From NCBI RefSeq assembly GCF_000699445.3, contig NC_067197.1, positions 34,269,809 through 34,333,808 on the forward strand: a DNA stretch of 64,000 nucleotides, in the 5' to 3' direction. Shown here in pieces: positions 46,126 to 57,248 of the stretch. The notes beneath the pieces are model-generated. The model saw nothing but the letters and a program-made list of their open reading frames with translations. It was not told the DNA's origin and made no database searches. The stretch comes from Schistosoma haematobium (taxonomy: Eukaryota > Platyhelminthes > Trematoda > Strigeidida > Schistosomatidae). The position numbers and the translations under genes are program-made. Each line of letters opens with the position of its first letter. Position 1 is the stretch's first letter.

Positions 46126-46744
46126 TACATATGTTTTACTTTAGTAATTTATAATGTTACCCAATGATTATCCGATCCATCAGTGATAATAATTACGCTC
46201 GTAATAAGTTTGAACTCGTTTAGGCACAAAATCCTTCCAAAACTTCAGAAACATCCTTCGAAATAAGCCACTAAGGATTATACTACTATAGTTTCGTCAT
46301 GAATACTAAGTGCAAAGCAAATGAATCCCTCACCAAACCCTTCAGAGTAAATCAGGTTTCATTCATTCTGTATCATTTTACTGGGACAAGATGTTGTGAA
46401 AACAATTCCACAATAATGGTAAAAATCAATCACCGTCCATTTTTTGTCTCACATTTGACAGCTGGTAAATGAATACTCATTTTCTATCAAAATGTTGGTC
46501 AGTAGCAAGATTTCTAAACGATCAAAGATTTCTTTACTAACTTTTTAATAATTAGGTAACCAATGTTATGATCATCAGACAAATACTCTATAACTACTAA
46601 GTATTGACTTATTAGTATTCGATTGTATATGTTGGTTTAATTTATGGTATGTATTTCAACTTGTCACTAATATTTAATTTAAACTCCAGTTAATCATAGA
46701 CTGATGTCAGCTAAAGAAACTGTTCACCAGTCCTCATCTATCTA

Positions 46745-46781
<37 letters not shown>

Positions 46782-47339
46782 TCAGTCATTCTGGGAAGTA
46801 TTCTTGAAATGTTAGCAATTAACTACACAAATATAATTAACCTAGATAGCTTTATATTGGTAAATAGTAGTTATAATAACAACAAGCCCAGATAAGGAAC
46901 TTTAGTATAGGGTATTACTGATGTGTTAGATAAAAGATATCAAATGTTATTTGGTTATTACAAACTTCAAAACCCTAGTTAATTAATTGATTGATTCAAA
47001 AAAATGGTCATAACGAAACAATTTCCCGTTCTCCTTTATTTATCTTTCGATGTAGATCATCAATAAGTCATACTGTAAATTATATTTCAAGTAATACGGG
47101 TTAGATAGTTACAATATGTTTATCGTAACCTTTATAATGTTAAACATTTACTCGTTTACTTAATTATTTAATCAATAATGTCAAAGTTCATGACTTTTCA
47201 TTATAACCCTTATCGATTTAGGTATGATTCATGATTATGACATCATTTTATTAAATAATGTATTTATATCCAAATGACGAAATTTTAGAATCCTATTTTA
47301 TACCATTTTTTTGTTCAAATAACACAAATCAATTAAAAT
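46126..47339. other. AT-rich sequence with a TA microsatellite
   Basis: A TA run of about 15 units lies at 46747-46778. No gene was recognised. Confidence 0.5.
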
Positions 47340-47483
47340 TAAGACTGATAAATCCTGGGTTCGAATCACGCGAACAGAATAATGGATGCTCACTGCTCAC
47401 GAGTTCCACATTAGGATGAAATGGCCGTTCAGTGCTTTTAAGTTTTCCATGATGGTTTAGTTATAATTGATTCATGAATTCAA
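47340..47483 (+). repeat. tRNA-like/hammerhead SINE fragment, degenerate
   Basis: It starts at the B box (CTGGGTTCGAATCACG) and continues through TGCTCACGAGTTCCACATTA, GGATGAAATGG and TTTTCCATGATGG to ATGAATTCAAC. GAAA and CUGANGA are both altered. Confidence 0.65.
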
Positions 47484-48224
47484 CTTTTAAATTTGATAAC
47501 TTAAGAATTCAAAAAACAGAAAAAAAAGAAGTTACATTAGTTTGTAATTAATAAAAAAGAAAATAGAGTAATTCATTTGAATTACATAAGTTTTAACTCA
47601 TTATAAAAGTATACTTCTTTTTTAATTTCTTAAACCTTTAAAGCTAAACTATTCAATTTCAATATGAATTTGAAACTGAGAACTAATTCGAATGTTGTTG
47701 CTACACATATTATTTAATTTATATTTAATCAATAATTTTATACACATGTATTGTATGCTTAGAATATAATACAAATAACACATATAGACAGAAAAATGTA
47801 ATCATTAAAAATGGTAATCTAAAGCTCACTATTAAAATGGTGCAATATCTCATCTAATGTAATTAATAACTGTTTAGTTAAAATGAATTTGTTATTCTAT
47901 ATACTTTATAAGTAGTTATTGTAATCAATAAAATAGTTAATTAATATTAATTCAACGTTGACATAATTGATTTATTAAATTGAGGTTCTTTACTCGTGTT
48001 TGAATAATAATTCGAGGTAAATTTGAACTATATGACCAGATGTATTTAAGGTCGTAACTCGTTCTAGACGATGAAGTGATATTAAAGATAAATGAATAAC
48101 TTATTTAGCTAGGAATTAGTAACGGGATATTGATTTTAGGATTATTGTACTGTAGCTGTAGTTGGTTCGTCATGAAATCATAACGATAAAACTGGTTCCT
48201 AATACTAATTTTGATAAACGCTCC
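47484..48224. other. AT-rich sequence, nothing recognised
   Basis: No supported feature. Confidence 0.35.
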
Positions 48225-48726
48225 TGTTATGTCCTGATAAGCATAATGAATGGTAACTTTTGGGATCCTTTTGTGGACCACTACTATGAGTATATTTTTA
48301 TCGTATAATTGTTAAATAACTAAACTATATATATTCATGTCCCTTCTATTATGAGCTTTATTTTGACCTATGAACTATTATTATACGATTTACCATTCTT
48401 GAATTATGCTCTGTCTGTTAATCACTACCTCCCACATTTGACTAAATCTTGTACAAATGTTGTTTCTTATTTCATGGTGCGATGTGGTCTGTTTGGTTGG
48501 TATATAAACCCAGTATGTTTGAATTAAATGATTCATATCACAGAGGCTGAGATTTGTGTTCTGGACTTAACTGGATGGGCTAGGCAGGAAGCAGGACCAA
48601 TAAGGACTCTAGACTGATCGTAAGGGGTTTTATGCATCATTGGCCCGATCGATAATTCACTGCTCTATGATTGGCAGTGTCGTTAAGTTATACATTAACA
48701 GGTCACACAGGTCACAAGTTATAACA
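48225..48726 (+). repeat. Solo LTR-like repeat, copy 2
   Basis: About 502 bp, beginning TGTTATGT and ending GTTATAACA, an inverted TGTTAT/ATAACA pair with TG...CA termini. A TATA box (GGTATATAAACCC near 48501) sits about 225 bp before the end. Flanks are GCTCC and GCCCC, a possible 5-bp target duplication with one change. A diverged opposite copy lies at 41549-42070. No internal coding sequence adjoins either copy. Confidence 0.7.
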
Positions 48727-51700
48727 GCCCCTCAGCCTTGAAAAGGATTGTACGTGCATCAACTGTTCGATAGTATGTTTCAGTTTTATTATACTTCGAT
48801 TGTGATAACTTTTAATACTTTTTATCCTACTAACTAAGTTGAAATAACTAAAACAAGGTTCGTGCTGAAAACTTAGTAGTTGAGAACCAAGAGCCGTAAC
48901 TGTTAAGCAATTGTTTCACGAGTAATACATATTTTATCGGGTTCGGTGTTAAAAATGCTCTTCATAATATATAAAGTTTTATAATTTAGGCATAAAATGG
49001 TGACTATCAATAGAAATTTGTATAATTGGGAAAATGAATTCTATCCAATTATTTAAGTGATCTAGTTACCAGGAGGAGAATGATGAATACTAAAGTGATT
49101 TATACCAAATAATTTACATCCACTATTGAAGAACCCGATCTGTGAAGAGTAAAAGTAATATTTGAGACTAAACAGTTATAGGAGGTTGAACCTCATTTGT
49201 ACTCTATAGGTCAATAAATCCGGATATCTACTTTTTTTCACAATGTTATGTATAAACATTATATGTATAATAACAATGGAGAATTCGCTGTACTGGAATA
49301 AACTAGTATGAAATGATTTGGTTTTAGAATTTTGATATTCTAAAAAAGTAATGTCCACTTATATATTCTATTGGGTTATTAATCCTCAAATTATGGATTA
49401 CAGTAGCATTCTATTTCGTTCAACTTAAAAAGCAACTTTGTAACTGTTTACTTATAAGTAGTATATATATCTTGATTTTTTTGTTTATGTTATTTTTCGA
49501 ATTTATCCATTCTCATTAAAAATAGAACATCTGTTATCATTTTTAATTAAGTTGGCATACTATCTGATATTAAAAAAAGGATAACAAAAAAACACTGTTA
49601 CATGTTTATTTTATTAAACATTTGTACTAAATCAAGTTATTTTAACTTGCTTTTATCTTTTTCACATGAACGTAGTTATGCTTTGAGTTGGTCAAGGTCA
49701 ACTAACCATTAACAAGATGTCCAGATTTCAATGATAACTCATGATGCTTTTTATTTTTATAAAAAAAATGAGCTGTTTTGTTTTTGGATAATAATATTTA
49801 TTTATACCATTCCCCTAACAATAATCGTTCAAATAACTTTAAATAAGATACCTTAGTTACTCTACTTTGATTAGAATGTAGTCACTATTCCTATTACCCG
49901 TATTATTATCATTATCATAAAGAATCTAATTAGTATTAGATGAGATTTTAGCCGAAATAAACTAAAAAAAAGTCATGAATAAGAAGAGGAACGTTGAGTG
50001 TTTTAACTGTTGGCAATAAGAATGGATAGATTTGAGAACATAAAATGTCCATTTGATCACATTTTGAATTGAGTGAAATTAGATTGTTCCAACTTTAAGA
50101 TTGAGTAATTGAAAGATTCTTGTGTACCCTAGATTTTTTGCTAATTATTAATCTAATACATGTTATCCAGTTTCAGAATCAAAGACGTTAATACTGGGCT
50201 CTTGGAGAATGATCTAGATATCTGAAGATATCATCAGATAGGCCTTGTTGATAAGTTTCCACTGTTAAAGACATCTGAATTAAGTGAAACTTCCTCTTAT
50301 TGATCACAACTTACCATCATTAAAAAGTAAACTGACCGGTGGGCAAAATACGATCAGATCGATGGTCGTTAGGGTCTAGAAAACATGACACTGATTATTA
50401 CTAGGTGATCAGTTAATGTGAAGGCCTATCGGTTATACACGAGGTGGGTCATAGGCAGAATAGCTCACACTAGATGAAACGAACCAGAATCTCGTAGGAG
50501 TTATCAGTATCCTCCCAAGACTGTAGACATTCTTTGGATCCCAGTTCTATTTAACATAAAGTTTAAGTAAGGTGGCGCTTTTTGATGACTACTTACATTT
50601 AACAAACTTTAAGTAAGATACTAACAACTGAACTTTTCAGTGAGTCATTTAGTTGTTTACCTACTACAAAAGTCTGAATTAGTTGTTGAACTAACCTAAC
50701 ATGTGCATTTGAAAGAAATGTTTAACAAGTTGAAAATAGCTACTAAATATTTGCCTGACACATTTACATGGCATGATAATAATTGCCTTCAGTTCGTCGA
50801 AATATACAATAAGACAGCTTTTGAGCGATACAAAATGACCTTGAAATCCATAAGACCATTATTAGCGAATCAACGTAGAGATCTACAAAATCGACAATGA
50901 AAATTAAGTAAATATGTTAATTTTAGAGTTCACAAAGCCTATAATCGATATTTTCTATTTGAAAACAAACTATTTCCGTTAGGAAAATGAGTCCACATGA
51001 GAGGAGATCAGTATATATTTGTGTCCTTTTTGCAGTCGAAATGACAAATTTTCTCAAATATAGATTAAGTTGCATGTTCTTCGTCCACTTAAGAACTCTG
51101 TAACACACGCTATTATTGGGGTCACATGTAAAAAGAGTACCAAAAATTCTTGACAGCAATTTATTATTTCAGGTCATTGCTTCTTTTTAATTTTCTTCCA
51201 CACTGGAGTTAATCATTTAATTTTTAGAAAAATCATTGCGATGCTAATCTGATGTATGGTTATAAAATGAACTTACATTGTGGTGTACGTTTTATAATTT
51301 AAAATCTAACTACTGATGATAGAACACACTAAAACGTGGGTATATGATTTGTCTTATTAATAAATCTGTATCGTTATCATGTTTATTTTAATTACTTTCT
51401 TTATACTATATTAATTGAAGTTAACCGATTAGAAGCTCATAAATTATATTCCCTGCTGAATGATACTTATTGAATAAACCAATGCTCCAATAAAGTCAGG
51501 AATATTTCTATCGAACTGTTTGTGTTACAATTGATTTTTTGTAAAACTGAAATATAAGAGTTAATCAGTCATTAAACAGTAATCGAAGAATTAGCTGTAT
51601 GGTCTATATATATATAATTCAAAGCGCTGATGATAGTATTTATGGAGGAGTTTGATTCTACTGATTTAAAAAAAGTCTTCACTACATTTGTTACCTTACA

Positions 51701-52119
51701 CACAAGCGTCTGTATATTTGTGAGTGCTTATATACATTGACGTATGTATACATTTGTGTGCACATAAATTAGACATATTTAAATAAGGATCAACAGAAAA
51801 TTTAATTGGTAAAGAATAAAATGTCATATCAAACAAATACTTATGGCAATACATCATTATTATCAGTTACATGTACAGCTTTCTTGGGAATGACATATTG
51901 AATATTTTGTAACGTGTAAACGATGTATTTGTCTATAGTTTACAGTTACATGTAAGTCAGCTCTGGTGGGACTGCAACAACTTACGCCATATTGCATACA
52001 TAACCAATTAATATGGGTAACTATTTTCTATGTCGATTCATAAAATATGGCAGTCAGCTTTATGGCTGTTAGAATTATTTCACTAGTAAACTGTCGACTA
52101 AAGTGTACTCACTAATAAT
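48727..52119. other. AT-rich sequence, nothing recognised
   Basis: The largest plain stretch of the window. A 65-codon frame at 50703-50900 begins with GTG and has no convincing splice site or homolog. No repeats were recognised. Confidence 0.4.
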
Positions 52120-52132
52120 ACGTGAACTGGTT
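52120..52132 (+). repeat. Target-site duplication, left copy (family A)
   Basis: ACGTGAACTGGTT, identical to 56056-56068 across the full-length family A element. Confidence 0.85.
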
Positions 52133-55100
52133 CAGTCAGTCAGTAACAACGTAGAACTTCGTACGTACGTACGTCAGTTCGAGTTGCCACACCACATTAG
52201 CACAGAGATGTAGTGTTCGATTCAAATCCCGTAGTGGCAGAGATAGTAAGAGTATAAGCAGTAATCGGGAAAATTAGTGTTTGGAGATGTCATTTAAAGA
52301 GTATAATACAGTGAAATAAATTTGGGAAGAGAAAAAAAAGAGACAAGGAGGAATAAGGAGATCAAAATTTGGGATAACACAAAGAGTGTATGCACCTGCG
52401 CCATTGCAAACGCTTTTGAGCCATGTCATTCAGGGTCTCTAACCATCGGTTGCTATCATCTCGCGGTCCCCAACCAGATAGTCTACACCTACCGACATGA
52501 CTCAGTCCACTTATCAGTGACTTCATGGATTTCTGCCATGTCTTGGCCTAAACGTCTACTTTCTTCCAACCTACTCTTACACCATAAAACATCGTTCGTC
52601 GGAGAAGCCAGTGTTTGGGTACACGTAACACGTGTCCCAGACATCTCAACCGATGAAGTTTCACTACTTCATCAATTGATTTGCCATCCTTACCTAGTAC
52701 CCGTTTCCTAACAACTGCGTTACTTACTCGATGGTCCCAGGATATACGAGCAATGTTTCGAAGACACCTATGATCAAATACTAGTAACCTACGAATATCC
52801 TCTACTCTTACCGGCCATGTTTCACTGCCATAAAGTAGGACGGAACGAACTACTGCGCAGTAAACACGTCCTTTGGTTGATAGACGGATATCTCGCCTAC
52901 GCCATAAATGACGCAAGTTGGCAAAAGCTAGTCGAACCTTCTGTATCCGTGCTGAGATTTCGTCACACACCAGACCACAAGGGCTGATGAGACTTCCAAG
53001 ATAAGTGAAGCGATCGACACACTCAATTACTTCACTCCCTATCATTAGTTCGGGTGTCAATGCAACCCAATCCTGAAGCAACATTTTGCATTTCGAGGGA
53101 GAGAATCGCATCCCGAACATGCTTGCATTGTTGCTTAGAGTGGTCAGAAGACTCTGCATTTTGTCAGCGTCTTCACCAAATAAAACTGTCATCAGCATAT
53201 TCTAAGTCAACAAGTGAACCTCCCGGTAGAAGTTCAACCCCTGGAAATCTAGACGAGGAAAGTGTTATCTCTAAACGACAAAGTTGAACAAGAATGGAGA
53301 GAGTGGGCAGCCCTGACGAACACCACTTGAGGTAATCAATTCTGATGACAGCTCTTCATAAGCTGTCACTCGGCCAGTTGTGTTCGAGTAGAGAGCCTTT
53401 ATAAGGTTAATGTACTTCTTTGTTACTCCTTTCAGTGACAAACACTGTCATAGAACATCACGATCAACAGAGTCGAATGCCGCCTTAAGGTCGAGAAATA
53501 CTACCATTGTGGGGCGTCTGAACGTGTGTCTGTGTTCTAGAACCTGACGTAGTGTGAATATCTGGTCTATACAACCACGTCCAGGTCGAAAACCAGCCTG
53601 ATTTTCTCTAGTCTGCTCTTCACGAGCTTTAGTTTGGCGTCGAAGTATTATTGAAGCTAATATTTTAGACACTATATTAGTCAAACTGATTCCTCTGTGT
53701 TTGTCACAAGAGCACTTTTGTCCTTTCTTATAGACTGGCACAATCAGTGATTGAGACCAGTCAGATGGGATTACGTCCAGTTCCCAAATTCTACCTAAAA
53801 CCTCAGTCAATCTCACTGGTAATACTGAACCACCATCCTTAAGAATCTCAGGAGTAAACCTGTCAGGGCCTGCTGCTCTCCCTCGCTTCAGATTTCCTAT
53901 AGCTTTTTCAACTTCGTAAAGAGGCGGAGGACCTACATTAACTTGCCATTCAGGTTGACTGGAGATCGTGAGAAACCGAAGTGTGGCTGAAGGCCAGTTG
54001 AACTGATCCCTAAAGTGTTCTGCCCATCGATCCAATCTCCTGGATTGAGAATGTATAATATGTCCATCTTTCTCTGAGTGTTTCGCTAACAGTCGGTTTC
54101 CTAATACCGGTTTCCTTAACAAGTCTGAACAATTGTCTGCTATCACCTGTTGCCGCTGCCTTTTCCATCTCTCTTGCTTTCGCTACCCACCACTGTTCAC
54201 GATCATTGCGTAGACTTCTTGTCAGCTTGCGCTTAAGCTGACTCCGCCCTTTGTTATGTTCAGAGCCAGATAGGATGAGTTTTCGAGTATCTATCAGTGC
54301 GGTAGATGCTGCTGAGACCCAGTGTTTCTCCCTAACATTGTGGTTTACCGTACTAGCAGATATCACTGCTGTTTCCACAGCTTTTCGGATATCATTCCAT
54401 GCTGCCTCGGGGTGGGCATCACATACATGGCTGCCTAACTGTTTTCCTAGTTGTTCTTGAAATATACTCTTAGCTTGACTATCATTAAGTAGGGCCCTAA
54501 GAGGTTTCCTTGCACTATCTTTCCTACGTCCAGTAAGACGTAGGCAGATACGCGCTCGCACTAGAGCATGATCTGAATCTAAGCACGTGCTCCAGAATGC
54601 GCGACAGTCTTCTATCGAGCCCCTCCATCGGTGGCTGATAGCGATGTGATCTATTTGGGTCCGACGTTGGGATGAATTAAGGGGTCACCATGTTAAAAGA
54701 TGCTTTTCCTTATGCTTAAAGTTAGTATTTGCAAGGAACAGGCGGTTATCTGAGCATAGGTGCACCAGACGGTCGCCATTATCTGTTCTTTCAGCCACGA
54801 TGCTATAAGATCCACCCAGGTGTCTTTCCCTTTCGCTTAGTTTACCTACTTTAGCATTAAAGTCACCAGCCACTATTACTACATCAGAGCGCCTAGCTTT
54901 TAGGAGGTCGGAGAGCTTTCTGTAAAACTCATCTTTTACATCATCTGAGCTGCAGTGAGTGAGAGAATAGGCAGAGACGACGAAGAGGCAACGACGAGTG
55001 ACCCTATCCTTCCGAGTCCTTACTGTTCCGTTTAGTCGGATAGCGCACAAACAACTGTCTACTGGGATCCACTCTAAGAGAGCTAGTTCTGCCCTAGGAC

Positions 55101-56055
55101 TCAATGCTATACCTACGCCGGCGAGGCCACGAGAAGCAGAATCTGGGCTTCTAGATACACGAAGTGTGAATCTAGTCGGTTCTTTATTTTGGCATGGCGA
55201 GGTCAAGTGAATGACGCTACTCGGATCCTGTATGCGCGTTTCGGAGACGCAGCACACATCGATGGCGCGGGATTTTAGAGTTTTAGCTAAGGAAGCCTGC
55301 TGTCCTATTTGGCAGTGTTCGGACGTTAAAAGCTCCTACGTGTAGTTTGGAGCGTGGTTTCAGGAGACCATGAATAGCGCTCCGCGTACTCGAATCGTTT
55401 GCCCTAGCGGTGCGAGGTAATAAAGAGACGTGAGGAGGGTTAGTCATGGAGACAAGAGAGGTATTAGGAGGTGTAGGAAGGATTTGAATGTGACCAACTT
55501 GGTCTCGTGTGCTGTTACTGGTATGAGGGCTGATATCACTTCCCGGCTGCCCACACCGTGGAAGGGTATTTCTTGAGGAACCTGAAGAGGAAATCGGATT
55601 AGTGTTGGTCTTAACGACCTGGGAGTGTGACCGCAGAGCCCAAGGGACAACTGCTTGAGGCTGGTCGCGCACGGCCTTTTTGTGGAAGGTGTTTAATGTG
55701 TTAGCTCTGTTCTTCAAAGGGCCTTATCTCTGGAGACGGAAACCCCTGAGGTAACGTGAGGTGTGACATTTTTAGGGTCGACCTTTTCTAACCCCACCCC
55801 TCCTTGTGGGAAGGCAGCATCGCTGTCATGCTGGTTGTCTGAGGGAAACACCTTACTGCTGTCACACCCCTCTACAGTCAGTAGTACGACTTCGCCCTCA
55901 GACCTTGAGTTGCTGCTTTTAGTCTTACCGTTCTCCAATCGACCTGCCTGGCATGGTAGAACCTACAGGAACATATGTTCCAGCCAATATAGCTCCGTTG
56001 GGTCATCACGATAGGCAATCCCGACCACCGCGTCTAGGTAGCAGCTTCGGTCGGG
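52133..56055 (-). mobile_element. Family A non-LTR retrotransposon, full-length (3.92 kb)
   Basis: On the - strand it starts CCCGACCGAAGCTGCTACC (at 56055), runs through leader, endonuclease, RT and 3' UTR, and ends in a (CTGA)n-type tail seen as CAGTCAGTCAGT at 52133-52144. The 13-bp duplication ACGTGAACTGGTT on both sides fixes both ends and shows a complete, untruncated insertion. It is diverged from the copies at 4.2-10.3 kb and 58.4-59.9 kb. A CGTA-type expansion in the 3' UTR (near 52160) is copy-specific. Confidence 0.92.
52548..55717 (-). pseudogene. Family A endonuclease/RT polyprotein, full-length but frameshifted
   Basis: The N-terminal leader peptide (55717-55283, VRDQPQAVVPWALRSHSQVV) and endonuclease (55257-54685: CCVSETRIQDPSS, FVVSAYSLTHCSSDDVKDEF, VAGDFNAKVGKLSERERHL) are in different frames. 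The linker (54561-54010: RKLILSGSEHNKGRSQLKRK), RT palm (54146-53448: AAGPDRFTPEILKDGGS, KHRGISLTNIVSKILAS, NQAGFRPGRGCIDQI, FLDLKAAFDSVDRDVL) and RT C-terminus (53198-52548: LLYGSETWPVRVEDIRR) are also shifted against one another. One frameshift falls directly at the YADD box near 53190. At least four breaks make the copy inactive. Confidence 0.88.
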
Positions 56056-56068
56056 ACGTGAACTGGTT
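56056..56068 (+). repeat. Target-site duplication, right copy (family A)
   Basis: ACGTGAACTGGTT, identical to 52120-52132. Confidence 0.85.
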
Positions 56069-57138
56069 ACAAATTTAAAAATAAGTAGTTATATCATCTT
56101 ACCGAAATTATCAACTTAGACTATCTACTCTGTTGCTACTATTACAAAATTTACAGACAACTCTACAAACGAAGCGTATAGTTGGTTGGTGAGTTTTAAG
56201 AAACCGAGGTTTCTCTGTCGAATGAAATACTTTGGACTGTCTATTGAAAAAAAATTAGTGGAACCTAAAATGCTAATGTCATTATTATAATTCTAAGATT
56301 ACAATAAATTGCATTTATAAACAATATATTTTCACTGCTTGTCACTTGATAGCAGATATTACTTTCGTAGATTATTTATTTTAAATTTACTGAGAAAATA
56401 GAGAATTGCACGGCATTATTACAGATATTATAACAAAATTTGAATATAAAGGGTTACAGTTGGACGTCTAAATGAAGTTATTTACGCCAGTAATCAATTT
56501 TTCGTTAGTGATAAGAATTTTATGGGATCAAATTCATTAATGGGTTTCTGTCTGAAAAGATGCATATTTTTAACTGATTAGACCGAATACCTAACAGTGT
56601 TAGTTTGCTATGTCTTTATATAACATGATGAACAAAACTAATTGGTTTCATTATATTTGGAATTTCGTATTTATCCTAAATTTAATAGAATGTCATGTCC
56701 AATTATAGAAAAAAAATTGAGAATAAAATACAAGTTTGATCAATGCATAATTACCCAAAGATGTATATTTATTATTGTCATTATAATCCCAACAATTGGG
56801 TAAATAACAATACATAACACTGTTCATTTCTTTTATTGCTACACATATTGTACGTGTTGATAATATAAGAATAGGAGAAGCAGTTCGAATTATTATTATC
56901 TCAATTATTAATATTGATGGAAAGAGTCTATGTACACATTAAACAAACATCACTTCTATATAAATTTATCTTCACAGAAACACAAAGTGTATAATTAACA
57001 AAATATACAGTTTTATAATGAACTGATTGGAAGTGATTTAAAAAATCTCGTATGAAAGAAGAGAATGAAGAAAACGAAAAGGAAAGAAGAAATGTGAAGA
57101 AGGAAAAAGAGGAATAAAATAACTGACCCGGGATATTA
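56069..57138. other. AT-rich flank, probable 3' UTR of the small - strand gene
   Basis: A possible polyadenylation signal on the - strand (AATAAA, + strand TTTATT near 56838) lies about 300 bp beyond the stop at 57139. A purine-rich stretch (57055-57118) is C/T-rich on the transcribed strand. Nothing else was recognised. Confidence 0.4.
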
Positions 57139-57248
57139 TTATATTCTGAGATCAGCAAAATGTTTCTCAGCTAACTGTAAAATATCTTTGGTTGAACTGG
57201 AGACTATTTCTTGTAATTGTACCTCCGTATAGGTAGATGACATTGCTT
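57139..57248 (-). CDS. Exon 2 of the unrecognised - strand gene
   Basis: Acceptor GATTTTCAG, then 110 nt in the phase required by exon 1, ending with TAA at 57141-57139. Confidence 0.58.

Noticed and set aside
50703..50900. 65-codon frame with a protein-like C-terminus
   Set aside because: It opens with GTG, has a stop just upstream, no convincing acceptor and no recognised homolog. It could be a lost exon but cannot be supported.
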